The notes below the pieces were generated by a model. That model was not told the DNA's origin, made no database searches, and saw nothing but the letters and a program-made list of their open reading frames with translations. From Bacteroidota bacterium (GTDB lineage: Bacteria; Bacteroidota; Bacteroidia; B-17B0; Aurantibacillaceae), in contig CANFTW010000012.1 of assembly GCA_947450025.1 (NCBI GenBank), forward strand, positions 1-64,000: a stretch of 64,000 nt of DNA. Reading direction: 5' to 3'. This document shows, piece by piece, positions 8,013 through 17,577 of this stretch. The position numbers and the translations under genes were made by a program. Positions within the stretch are counted from its first letter, which is position 1. Each line of letters starts with the position of its first letter.

Positions 8013-8687
8013 ATGAAAAAAATTAGATACATAGTGTTTTTATTGAGCTTTTCAATATTATTAAAGGCTCAACTTAATCAAGGTGTTGTAAATTATAAGG
8101 TTATTAATATTGATACTATTAATAACCTTATTGTGCCACAAGATAGTATATATTCAAAATTTGTCTTTAAACCGAATAAAACAAAATGGGAAATGGGTTA
8201 TCTTAATTCTAATGAAATTACGAAAACCATTGTAAATAATGAGGATTACTATGTAATTATGGTTCATCTTGATGAAAAAACAGCTTTGCATGGTGAAACA
8301 AAAAATGGAAATTCAATAAATAAATTATTGAATTATGTAGACACATCCTTAATAGTTACGAAAACAAACATTACGAAAACAATTGCAGGTAGGACTTGTA
8401 AAAAAATGTATTTGAAATTTCATCATTCATTACCGCCTATGGTTATATGGTATGATGAATTTATTAATTGTAATTCAATAATACCAGGTGCAGGAAATAA
8501 CGGAAAAAATATTAAAGGCTTAATATTAGAATATGAAATACAAAACTCAATTGGGAAAAGTATCATTACAGCTTATAGCGTAAATTTTGGCAACGTGTCA
8601 AATACAAATTTTAATCCAAATTTATCAGGTTTTCAAATAACTGAATTGGAAAGAGAGGATGGAGGGCAATGCAATGGACACCATTAA
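8013..8687 (+). CDS. GLPGLI-like secreted protein
   Basis: This 224-aa protein carries a signal peptide ending L-L-K-A-Q. The start is taken at ATG 8013; a GTG lies one codon upstream. It has features of the GLPGLI/DUF4412-type family of Bacteroidota: N-terminal G-V-V-N-Y-K-V, central I-A-G-R-T-C-K-K-M-Y-L-K, then W-Y-D-E-F-I, and I-P-G-A-G-N-N-G-K-N-I-K-G-L-I-L-E-Y-E near the site where the family has its G-L-P-G-L-I-L motif. The family is periplasmic or surface-located with unknown function. A 15-bp-arm inverted repeat (8095-8131) lies inside the coding region. It ends with a Cys/His-containing tail. Confidence 0.65.
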   Translation: MKKIRYIVFLLSFSILLKAQLNQGVVNYKVINIDTINNLIVPQDSIYSKFVFKPNKTKWEMGYLNSNEITKTIVNNEDYYVIMVHLDEKTALHGETKNGNSINKLLNYVDTSLIVTKTNITKTIAGRTCKKMYLKFHHSLPPMVIWYDEFINCNSIIPGAGNNGKNIKGLILEYEIQNSIGKSIITAYSVNFGNVSNTNFNPNLSGFQITELEREDGGQCNGHH

Positions 8688-8700
8688 TTTTAAATGTTTT

Positions 8701-9885
8701 ATGAAAAAAATAGTTTATTCATTATTTTTTTTGACGATTATTATTTCTTGTAAAAAGAAAGATAATACTGTAGACAATAACACGAATGTTATTACACCAG
8801 TAATTTCAGAGCTTTCAAACCCAATATTTGAATTTGAGTATGGTAATTGTTATGACTACCAAGATATTGGAAATAATCCATTAACAGTATTGTCAACTAA
8901 TGATTTAATAGTTTCATCAATAGAATACGATGGCAATGTTGATAAATTACAAATTTCAAAATTGAACACAAATGGATTGATAACTTGGCAAAAAAATTTC
9001 ACACAGGGATATAAGTTTATGGCAGGTAACAGTTTTGAAACGAGCACTAATAATTTAATCATTATTGGGACATTAATAAATCAAAGCGATTGGACCAAAT
9101 CTAAAGTGTTTATTGCAAAATTAAATATATTAACAGGTGATACTATTTGGACAAAAGCATACGGACATAATTATATTGATGTTGGAGTTTGTGGTTTTGA
9201 AGATGTAAATAATAATTATTGGATTGTTGATTTTAGTCAACAAAATCATAAGGCAACCTTAATAAATATTTCTTCTAATGGAGATTCACTAACTTCTATT
9301 ATTAATAATGAAACTACTCCGCCAACATATGAAGATGCATTAATTACAAGTAATAAAAACGTTATTATGACTGGTGAATCAGGGAATACAACATCAGGTA
9401 AAACCCCAGTATATATAAGTTCGTATTCTGAGAATGGAATTAAGAATTTTTCTAGTGACATTACACTAACAAATTATGACGAAATTAAAGTAAATGATAT
9501 TTGTGAAATGTCAGATGGCAACTATTGTATAGCTGGGGAATGTTATAATTTTTCGAATACTTCAATACGATATGGATTTTTATTAAAAGTAGATAATAAT
9601 GGAAATAAAATTTGGGAAAAAATACTTACTCAATTTAATGGTTCATCAATATATTCTTGTATTGAAAAACAATCAAATGTATTGTATTTAGGAGTTGGAG
9701 GATCGGGTAACGCGAAGCTATACAAATATGACTTAAGCAGCTTAACGGCAATTAATACTAATTATGCAACTTCATTTAATGATATACAGCTTGTTTTGAG
9801 AAACTCGAAATTATATCGAGCTTTAATAGATATTAAAACTAGCAGTTATGAAACTGTAAAGATTAAAGCTTATACTGTCAATTAA
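8701..9885 (+). CDS. lipoprotein with beta-propeller-like repeats
   Basis: The start chosen is ATG 8701, 14 codons inside the longest frame, because it begins a proper lipoprotein leader (M-K-K-I-V-Y-S-L-F-F-L-T-I-I-I-S-C-K-K-K). About 394 aa remain. The mature part contains repeated blocks of the type K-L-N-T-N-G-x-I-x-W-x-K-x-F/Y, I-I-G-T-L, and L-K-V-D-N-N-G-N-K-I-W-E-K, as seen in delta-60/PQQ-like beta-propeller lipoproteins of Bacteroidota. The function is unknown. It is the last gene of the exported-protein run, after which the base composition shifts to a GC-richer palindromic repeat. Confidence 0.65.
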   Translation: MKKIVYSLFFLTIIISCKKKDNTVDNNTNVITPVISELSNPIFEFEYGNCYDYQDIGNNPLTVLSTNDLIVSSIEYDGNVDKLQISKLNTNGLITWQKNFTQGYKFMAGNSFETSTNNLIIIGTLINQSDWTKSKVFIAKLNILTGDTIWTKAYGHNYIDVGVCGFEDVNNNYWIVDFSQQNHKATLINISSNGDSLTSIINNETTPPTYEDALITSNKNVIMTGESGNTTSGKTPVYISSYSENGIKNFSSDITLTNYDEIKVNDICEMSDGNYCIAGECYNFSNTSIRYGFLLKVDNNGNKIWEKILTQFNGSSIYSCIEKQSNVLYLGVGGSGNAKLYKYDLSSLTAINTNYATSFNDIQLVLRNSKLYRALIDIKTSSYETVKIKAYTVN

Positions 9886-10303
9886 TTGCCGCACGCCCGT
9901 GGCGCGCCTTTTGGTGCGTCAAGCACACGCGCAAACATTGCGAAGCACACCTATTTGGAAAGCGCGGGAATTTAGCTTATTTGTTTTTTGCCTGCCTTTT
10001 GCAAAAAACAAATGTGCTAAATTAGGGATAGCCAAAACGGGTTTTTTAAACCCGCAAAGAGGGGAGGAAAGTAAAAACTAAAACCGTTTCAAGTTCCCTA
10101 AACTGTTTCTATGAAACCCTGTTCTTGTCGGCACGTACTTTTTTGAAACCGAAAAGCTTGTTGTCTAAGGTAAAATTGTCTTTGGAATTGTCACTGGGCG
10201 CATTGAACATAACTAGCTTATATGTATGACTTAGTCATACATATCTACCCAAAATAGAGGTGCTTTGTATGACGAACATCATATTTAAGATAAATATACT
10301 TAT
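9886..10303. repeat. GC-rich palindromic repeat region between the export cluster and ligA
   Basis: No gene is seen. 9971-9991 and 10001-10021 are near-perfect complementary 21-nt arms (one mismatch) around a 9-nt loop. The flanks are GC-rich (GCCGCACGCCCGTGGCGCGCC and similar), in contrast to the AT-rich neighbours. The structure is like the element at 602-790. A separate 25-bp palindrome lies at 10220-10244. Confidence 0.55.
10220..10244. promoter_or_regulatory. 25-bp perfect palindrome
   Basis: ATATGTATGACT, a central T, AGTCATACATAT: 12-bp arms without mismatch. A further TATGAC...TCATA pair follows at about 10268-10283. It lies 60 bp beyond the stop of ligA. There is no T-run, so an operator-like site is more likely than a terminator. 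Confidence 0.45.
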
Positions 10304-12349
<2,046 letters not shown>

Positions 12350-12385
12350 TTAACAAATTTGTTATTTTTGATTAAGAATACATTA

Positions 12386-12393
12386 TAAATTTG
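12386..12393 (+). promoter_or_regulatory. -7 promoter box TAAATTTG
   Basis: This matches the Bacteroidota -7 consensus TAnnTTTG and lies 20 bp upstream of the TTG start at 12414. Confidence 0.5.
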
Positions 12394-12413
12394 TCAGGAG
12401 AAATCAACAGGTT

Positions 12414-12821
12414 TTGAAAAAACGTTTTTCTAAAATATTTATATCTTTTGTAGCAATCATTTATGTATTGTCTACTGTTGGTGTATCTGTGTTTTCGCAT
12501 TATTGTGGAGGAGAATTAGAAAAGGTGACTCTTTTTTCTAAAACAAAATCTTGTTGTGGCGATGAAGAGGAAGTTGCCATGGAAGATGATGGTTGCTGCA
12601 AAGATGAAATAGCACATGTATCTTTTCAAAAAGACTTTACATTTTATACGTTAGTTAAAAGTATCAAAGCTCCTGTAAATGAGTTATTTATTATTCAGTC
12701 TGCTTTTAATTTAGTTTTCTATAAAACACATATTACTAATTTTTTATCGATTGATGAAAAAGTGCATCCACCCAATTTGGTGCAACAACATATTGTTTTC
12801 TGTAGTGTGATTAGAATTTGA
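12414..12821 (+). CDS. HYC_CC_PP-type cysteine-rich exported protein
   Basis: This is a 135-aa protein with TTG start. A hydrophobic leader (about 8-28) is followed by the motif S-H-Y-C-G-G, then K-S-C-C-G-D, then D-G-C-C-K-D, and V-H-P-P-N near the end. These are the H-Y-C, C-C and P-P elements that give the family its name. The clustered cysteines suggest metal handling in the periplasm or membrane. The next genes encode an HMA-domain protein and a TonB-dependent receptor, which is the usual company for this family. A role in copper or other soft-metal homeostasis is inferred from context. Confidence 0.8.
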   Translation: MKKRFSKIFISFVAIIYVLSTVGVSVFSHYCGGELEKVTLFSKTKSCCGDEEEVAMEDDGCCKDEIAHVSFQKDFTFYTLVKSIKAPVNELFIIQSAFNLVFYKTHITNFLSIDEKVHPPNLVQQHIVFCSVIRI

Positions 12822-12965
12822 TTTTTTTAAACGCTAAGACGCTGAGTATTTTCGCAAGGAATTCAGAGGTTTATATTTATTGCTATTCATAATATTTAGA
12901 GCACTTTGTGTCTTCTTATTTTCTTTGCGGTTAAAAAATCAAAAAACTTAATTATACTTTTTTAA
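12822..12965. repeat. dispersed AACGCTAAGACGC-type repeat
   Basis: The intergenic DNA carries AAACGCTAAGACGCTGAG (about 12830-12847) and, facing it, CTTTGTGTCTTC...CTTTGCGGTTAAA (about 12905-12938). Together these resemble short inverted dispersed repeats common between Bacteroidota genes. No gene is present. Confidence 0.4.
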
Positions 12966-13307
12966 ATGAAAACAATTATCATACTAATTATTAGCTTCTT
13001 CTTTTCTCTAAAGATTCAAGCTCAAACAACGGTAACCACCTCTACCATTTCAGTAAAAGGAAATTGTGGTGAATGTAAGGAGCGTATTGAAAACGCCGCT
13101 GATATAAAAGGGGTAAAAAATGCCACATGGAGCGAAAAAACACATGTTTTATCTGTTACTTACGATTCAAAAAAAGTGAGTCTGGAGCAAATTGAGAAAG
13201 CTATTGCTAAGGCTGGTCACGAAACTTCTACTCAAAAGGCAAATGATGTTTCGTATAAAGCATTACCTTCTTGTTGTCAATACAAAACAACCGATTGTAA
13301 AAAATAA
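12966..13307 (+). CDS. periplasmic heavy-metal-associated (HMA) domain protein
   Basis: A signal peptide (residues 1-20, ending I-Q-A-Q) is followed by one ferredoxin-like HMA domain (about 24-85). The metal-binding loop is G-N-C-G-E-C-K-E-R-I, i.e. the C-x-x-C of copper chaperones such as CopZ/Atx1. A C-terminal tail carries P-S-C-C-Q-Y-K-T-T-D-C. The protein probably binds Cu(I) or a similar metal in the periplasm. It lies 5 bp before the TonB receptor gene, so the two are co-transcribed and may deliver metal to or from the receptor. Confidence 0.85.
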   Translation: MKTIIILIISFFFSLKIQAQTTVTTSTISVKGNCGECKERIENAADIKGVKNATWSEKTHVLSVTYDSKKVSLEQIEKAIAKAGHETSTQKANDVSYKALPSCCQYKTTDCKK

Positions 13308-13312
13308 TAACC

Positions 13313-15553
13313 ATGAAAAAGTTATTATTAGCTCTTTTTGGGATTGTTTTGGTAGTACCTAGTTTTGCTCAGGTGAAGGGCAGAGTAGTGGAGATTTCGC
13401 AGAACAAAAAAGATACAGCAGCGCTTCCTGGTGTTACCATATTTTGGTTAAATACCACTATTGGTTCAATTACAGATGAGAATGGTTTATTTTCGATTCC
13501 TGTATCCAATGGAACCAATCGCTTAATCATTACAGCAGTTGGTTATAAAAGTGATACACTGGTGATTAAAGACACCACCAAATTTTTATCAATTCGTTTA
13601 AAAGGGGGAGTCGCATTAAATGAAGTGGAAGTAGTGTATGAAACTTCAGGAACAGAGTTATCATATATGAACGCTATTAAAACGGAAACATTAAATGAAC
13701 GCTCCTTAATGAAAGCCGCTTGTTGTAATTTATCTGAAAGTTTTGAAACCAATCCAAGTATTGATGTTAATTTTTCGGATGCGGTGACTGGAACTAAACA
13801 AATTCAAATGTTAGGTTTGTCGGGGCAGTACGCACAAATTACCAAAGAAAATATGCCTTATATACGAGGCCTTGCCAATGGTTATGGTTTAAGTTTTGTG
13901 CCAGGTACTTGGATACAATCTATTCAATTAAGCAAAGGCGCTGGTTCAGTGATTAATGGCTATGAGAGTTTAACAGGACAAATCAATACCGAATTACAAA
14001 ACCCAGAAACATCTGATAAATTAAATTTCAATACCTACTTAAATCAAAATGCTCGAAACGAATATAATTTGAATCTAAAGCATCGCTTAAATGAGAGATT
14101 GTCGATTGGCTTATTGACGCATGCAAATTTTAATCCTCTCATTCAAGATATGAATCATGATGGATTTGCTGATATTCCTATCGGTAAACAATATAATATC
14201 ATGAATAAATATGCCTTTAATTCAGGTAAAGGTTTTGAAGCACAATTTGGTGGAAGTTATTTAGAAGATAATCGAAGAGGAGGACAGTTTACGAGGACTG
14301 TAAAAACAGATACCATCCCTTTATATCAATTACAAATTAATAATAAAAAGTGGGAACTCTATAGTAAAACAGGTTTTGTGTTTCGTAAGAAACCAGGAAC
14401 TAGTATGGGCTTACAGTTGTCGTATTTAAATCATGAGCAAAATAATTATTACGGTTTAAATAGTTATTACGGACTACAAAAAACGTTTTATGCTAATTAT
14501 ATATTTCAAGGAATTATTAAAACAACAGATAATACGTATAAGTTAGGTGCTAGCTTTATGAATGATCAAGTTGATGAAACATTTAAACTATTTAGATTTA
14601 AACGAGATGAAAGAGTAGGAGGAGCCTTTGCCGAGTTTGCTCATAACCAAGGAGAGCAGTTTAATGTGGTAGCTGGTTTAAGAGCCGATTATCATAATTA
14701 TTATGGATTGTTTTTTACACCACGCTTGCACCTGCGCTATGCACTAAAAGGTAGTAAAACTGTGTTTAGAATTAGTGGTGGACGCGCCTTAAAAACAGCT
14801 AATATCTTAGCAGAGAATACGTCATTAATGGCTAGTTCAAGAGATTGGATGATTACACCAAGTAATTTGAGTATGCCCTATGGTTTAAAACCAGAAACTG
14901 GTTGGAACTATGGATGTAACTTTACCCAAAAATTAAAATTAAATTATAAAGACGCTTATGTGACCGTTGATGTATATCGAACTGATTTTACTCAACAAGT
15001 GGTGGTGGATGTTGATGCTAATTCGCAACAAGTATTGTTTTATAATTTAAAAGGTCCATCGTTTTCAAATACTGCTCAACTGGAATTTGGTTGGGAAATA
15101 CGAAAACGCTTACATATTAAAACAGCCTATCGTTATGTGGACACAAAAGTCAATTATAATTCAGGATTGTTGCAAAAAGCCTTAGTGTCAAAACACCGAG
15201 CTTTTATTAATATTTCATATGAAACCAAAAAGAAACATTGGTTGTTTGATGCCACTTTACAATACAACGGTAAAAAACGTTTACCACAAACCAACACTAA
15301 TCCTTCAGAATACCAACGATTGGCTTATTCGCCTGATTTTTATAATGTGTTAGCACAAGTTACCTATGTGACTAAATTAAATAAAGCTGATTTTAATATT
15401 TACGTAGGTGTTGAAAATGCTTTAGATTATAAGCAAACTAATCCAATTGTGTCTAGTGATGCGCCTTTTAGTAAATACTTTGATGCCAGTATGGTGTGGG
15501 GACCAATTTACGGGCGAATGATGTACATTGGCTTGAGATATAAGATAAAGTAG
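13313..15553 (+). CDS. TonB-dependent outer-membrane receptor, metal-associated
   Basis: This 746-aa protein has a signal peptide (1-19, ending S-F-A-Q). It is followed by a carboxypeptidase-regulatory-like beta-sandwich (about 20-95), a plug domain (about 115-235) with S-I-D-V-N-F-S-D and the N-G-Y-E-S-L-T-G-Q-I-N pattern, and a 22-strand barrel to the C-terminal aromatic strand. The plug region contains the unusual A-A-C-C-N-L-S-E-S-F-E-T-N-P-S-I-D, a signature of Bacteroidota receptors found next to HMA proteins. The substrate is likely a metal or metallophore. It is the last gene of the metal trio. Confidence 0.88.
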   Translation: MKKLLLALFGIVLVVPSFAQVKGRVVEISQNKKDTAALPGVTIFWLNTTIGSITDENGLFSIPVSNGTNRLIITAVGYKSDTLVIKDTTKFLSIRLKGGVALNEVEVVYETSGTELSYMNAIKTETLNERSLMKAACCNLSESFETNPSIDVNFSDAVTGTKQIQMLGLSGQYAQITKENMPYIRGLANGYGLSFVPGTWIQSIQLSKGAGSVINGYESLTGQINTELQNPETSDKLNFNTYLNQNARNEYNLNLKHRLNERLSIGLLTHANFNPLIQDMNHDGFADIPIGKQYNIMNKYAFNSGKGFEAQFGGSYLEDNRRGGQFTRTVKTDTIPLYQLQINNKKWELYSKTGFVFRKKPGTSMGLQLSYLNHEQNNYYGLNSYYGLQKTFYANYIFQGIIKTTDNTYKLGASFMNDQVDETFKLFRFKRDERVGGAFAEFAHNQGEQFNVVAGLRADYHNYYGLFFTPRLHLRYALKGSKTVFRISGGRALKTANILAENTSLMASSRDWMITPSNLSMPYGLKPETGWNYGCNFTQKLKLNYKDAYVTVDVYRTDFTQQVVVDVDANSQQVLFYNLKGPSFSNTAQLEFGWEIRKRLHIKTAYRYVDTKVNYNSGLLQKALVSKHRAFINISYETKKKHWLFDATLQYNGKKRLPQTNTNPSEYQRLAYSPDFYNVLAQVTYVTKLNKADFNIYVGVENALDYKQTNPIVSSDAPFSKYFDASMVWGPIYGRMMYIGLRYKIK

Positions 15554-15610
15554 AAAATTCTTGTCAGGCTGAGCCCTTCGTCGTTGCTCAGAATAAACCC
15601 CTTCGAAAGC
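15554..15610. repeat. TGTCAGGCTGAGC-type dispersed repeat
   Basis: CTTGTCAGGCTGAGCCCTTCG with CCCCTTCGAAAGC follows the receptor gene. This is a fragment of a repeat family often seen between Bacteroidota genes, with partial self-complementarity (GCTGAGC...GCTCAG). Confidence 0.35.
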
Positions 15611-15753
15611 TAATGCTTCTTTTTCTTTTTTGTATGATTAAAGCTAGGGCAGGTATCACACTTGTTTTTACCTCTAAATAAATAGCAACTTGAAAAAAGA
15701 AGGGAGCTACTTAGCACAACAATTAAGAGGTAAATGTATTTGTGTCGAATCAT
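15610..15753 (-). CDS. very small lipoprotein (47 aa)
   Basis: ATG at 15753 opens a 47-codon frame ending at TAG (15610-15612). The sequence starts with a positively charged stretch, has a hydrophobic core (L-L-I-V-V-L-S-S-S-L-L-F) and a lipobox F-S-S-C, then R-G-K-N-K-C-D-T-C-P-S-F-N-H and a lysine/histidine tail. The C-x-x-C-P with basic tail matches a class of tiny conserved Bacteroidota lipoproteins. Too short for standard gene calling, but lipobox and composition make it convincing. Function unknown; it may bind metal through Cys/His, which would suit the neighbouring genes. Confidence 0.7.
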   Translation of the reverse strand: MIRHKYIYLLIVVLSSSLLFSSCYLFRGKNKCDTCPSFNHTKKKKKH

Positions 15754-15875
15754 ATAACGAATTTACGAATTTTAGTTTTAAAAAGTCTCTCTGCTATAAA
15801 AATATCTGCCTGATTTATTGGCTTTTAGATGTTAATATAATTTGACTTTCTAATTTAAAAAAGCCTTAAAAAACT

Positions 15876-15883
15876 TACATTTG
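15876..15883 (+). promoter_or_regulatory. -7 promoter box TACATTTG just before a start codon
   Basis: A perfect TAnnTTTG ends 3 bp before the ATG at 15887. Transcription would begin at or next to the start codon, implying a leaderless or nearly leaderless mRNA. Confidence 0.5.
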
Positions 15884-15886
15884 TAT

Positions 15887-16345
15887 ATGAACTCAAATGA
15901 ACAGTTTTTAAGAGAGGAATATATTCCTTTGTTACAACAATTATCTAACAACGAAGTTGGATTATGGGGGGTGTTATCTCCACAAGGAATGATTGAACAC
16001 ATGACAGATGCTTTTGCAAACGCTTATGGTCGAATTAAGTTACCTGCTCAAACACCTGAAGCTATTTTGCCAAAAGTAAGAGCCTTTGCTTTAAGCGAAA
16101 ATCCGTTTAAAGAAAATACCAAAAATGCATTGATGAGCGAAGAACCAGCGCCATTGAGAAATCAATCGATGACAGAAGCTATTTCAGAGCTTGAAAAAGA
16201 AATTAAAGCGTTTATGAATTTTTATCAATCAAACCCTGATTCTAAAAATTTAAATCCATTTTTCGGTGAGTTTAATTACGAAGAGTGGTTACATTTATTG
16301 AACAAACACGCCAAACATCATTTAAAACACTTCAATTTACTATAA
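15887..16345 (+). CDS. DinB-superfamily DUF1569-like protein
   Basis: A cytoplasmic four-helix-bundle protein of 152 aa from ATG 15887 (a TTG six bases upstream is the alternative). Features: an early helix with W-G-V-L-S-P-Q-G-M-I-E-H-M-T-D-A, which supplies the first conserved His, and the C-terminal W-L-H-L-L-N-K-H-A-K-H-H-L-K-H-F. This His-rich last helix is typical of the DinB/DUF1569 metal-binding fold. Some relatives are thiol-dependent transferases or hydrolases; the substrate here is unknown. It is followed 2 bp later by rlmB. Confidence 0.75.
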   Translation: MNSNEQFLREEYIPLLQQLSNNEVGLWGVLSPQGMIEHMTDAFANAYGRIKLPAQTPEAILPKVRAFALSENPFKENTKNALMSEEPAPLRNQSMTEAISELEKEIKAFMNFYQSNPDSKNLNPFFGEFNYEEWLHLLNKHAKHHLKHFNLL

Positions 16346-16347
16346 GT

Positions 16348-17121
16348 ATGGATCATCACAGAGGAAGAAATAATAGACAGAGTGAAGAGAATTTAGAAAA
16401 TCTAATTTTTGGCACACGAGCTGTCATTGAAGCAATTCACGCAGGTAAGGAAATTGATAAAATTATTATTCAAAAAGGTTTATCGAATCAATTGTATAGC
16501 GAATTACGCAAAGCCATTAAGGATTTAGATATTCCTATTCAAATAGTTCCACCAGAAAAGATTAATCGCATTACCTCTAAAAATCATCAAGGTGTTTTAG
16601 CGTTTGTCTCTCAAATAACCTATTACGAAGTAGAAGATGTATTAACGGATGTATTTGAAAAAGGAAGAGTTCCATTAGTGTTAATTTTAGATAGAGTGAC
16701 CGACGTTCGTAATTTTGGTGCCATTGCTCGTAGCGCTGATTGTGCGGGTGTTGATTTTATGATCATTCCTAGTCGTGGGGCAGCTCAAATTAATGCTGAT
16801 GCGGTGAAGACAAGTGCTGGTGCTTTAAATAGAATGAAAGTTTGTCGCGTAGATAATTTAAAAAACAGTATTGAGTATTTAAAAGAATCTGGTTTACAAA
16901 TTATTGCTTGTCACGAAAAAACAGAAAGCTATCATTTTAATGCTGACTTAACAAAACCAACCGCAATCATTATGGGTTCTGAAGAAAATGGTATTTCTAA
17001 TGAATATTTAAAACGAAGTGATATGCAAGTGAAGATTCCGATGGTTGGTAACATTGCTTCATTAAATGTGTCGGTTGCCACTGGTATTATTTTATTTGAA
17101 GCGGTAAAACAAAGACTTTAA
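16348..17121 (+). CDS. rlmB: 23S rRNA 2'-O-ribose methyltransferase, TrmH/SpoU family
   Basis: The start is taken at ATG 16348 (257 aa), directly after the DUF1569 stop, since upstream extension would overlap that gene. An N-terminal L30e-like substrate-binding domain (about 14-95) has F-G-T-R-A-V-I-E-A-I and N-H-Q-G-V-L-A. It is followed by the trefoil-knot SPOUT catalytic domain with L-D-R-V-T-D-V-R-N-F-G-A-I-A-R (motif 1), I-M-G-S-E-E-N-G-I-S (motif 2) and I-P-M-V-G-N-I-A-S-L-N-V-S-V-A (motif 3). It is expected to methylate G2251-equivalent of 23S rRNA using S-adenosylmethionine. Some group-3 members modify other sites. Confidence 0.93.
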   Translation: MDHHRGRNNRQSEENLENLIFGTRAVIEAIHAGKEIDKIIIQKGLSNQLYSELRKAIKDLDIPIQIVPPEKINRITSKNHQGVLAFVSQITYYEVEDVLTDVFEKGRVPLVLILDRVTDVRNFGAIARSADCAGVDFMIIPSRGAAQINADAVKTSAGALNRMKVCRVDNLKNSIEYLKESGLQIIACHEKTESYHFNADLTKPTAIIMGSEENGISNEYLKRSDMQVKIPMVGNIASLNVSVATGIILFEAVKQRL

Positions 17122-17130
17122 TTTTATTTG

Positions 17131-17150
17131 TCCCCCTCAGGTGGGGGCAG
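17131..17150. repeat. CCCCCT-AGGTGGGGG hairpin repeat
   Basis: CCCCCTCAGGTGGGGGCAGG lies between rlmB and arfB. It is a short GC-rich hairpin of a type often dispersed between Bacteroidota genes and contrasts with the AT-rich surroundings. Confidence 0.4.
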
Positions 17151-17153
17151 GGG

Positions 17154-17576
17154 ATGATTTTGAAAACGATTGAAGACATACAAGAACGAAAACTCCTAAA
17201 AGAGTGTGTGTTTAAAACGGCGCGTTCTGGAGGTGCAGGTGGACAAAACGTCAATAAGGTTGAAACAAAAGTAGCATTGTGGTTTAATATAGCAGAGTCG
17301 GAATTGTTAACGGATGAAGAGAAAAATATTTTACTTCACAAATTACATAAGAAACTAGAAAAAGAAACAACCATACATTTACAAGAGCAAACAGATAGAA
17401 CACAATTAAAAAATAAAGAATTACTTAAAGAGAAATTTTATAAATTAATTCTTTCAGGATTTAAAACTGTTAAGCCTCGTAAACCAACAAAAGTAAGTAA
17501 GGCCATAAAAGCAAAACGATTAGAGAGCAAACGACTTAAAGGAGAAATAAAACAACTACGTAAAAAAATAATATAA
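17154..17576 (+). CDS. arfB: alternative ribosome-rescue peptidyl-tRNA hydrolase
   Basis: This 140-aa protein has the length of ArfB/YaeJ. The release-factor-like catalytic loop R-S-G-G-A-G-G-Q-N-V-N-K-V has the G-G-Q at residues 29-31. The C-terminal tail (about 105-140) is very rich in lysine and arginine, matching the tail that ArfB inserts into the empty mRNA channel of stalled ribosomes. It hydrolyses peptidyl-tRNA on non-stop complexes. The next gene starts 1 bp after the stop. Confidence 0.93.
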   Translation: MILKTIEDIQERKLLKECVFKTARSGGAGGQNVNKVETKVALWFNIAESELLTDEEKNILLHKLHKKLEKETTIHLQEQTDRTQLKNKELLKEKFYKLILSGFKTVKPRKPTKVSKAIKAKRLESKRLKGEIKQLRKKII

Positions 17577-17577
17577 T

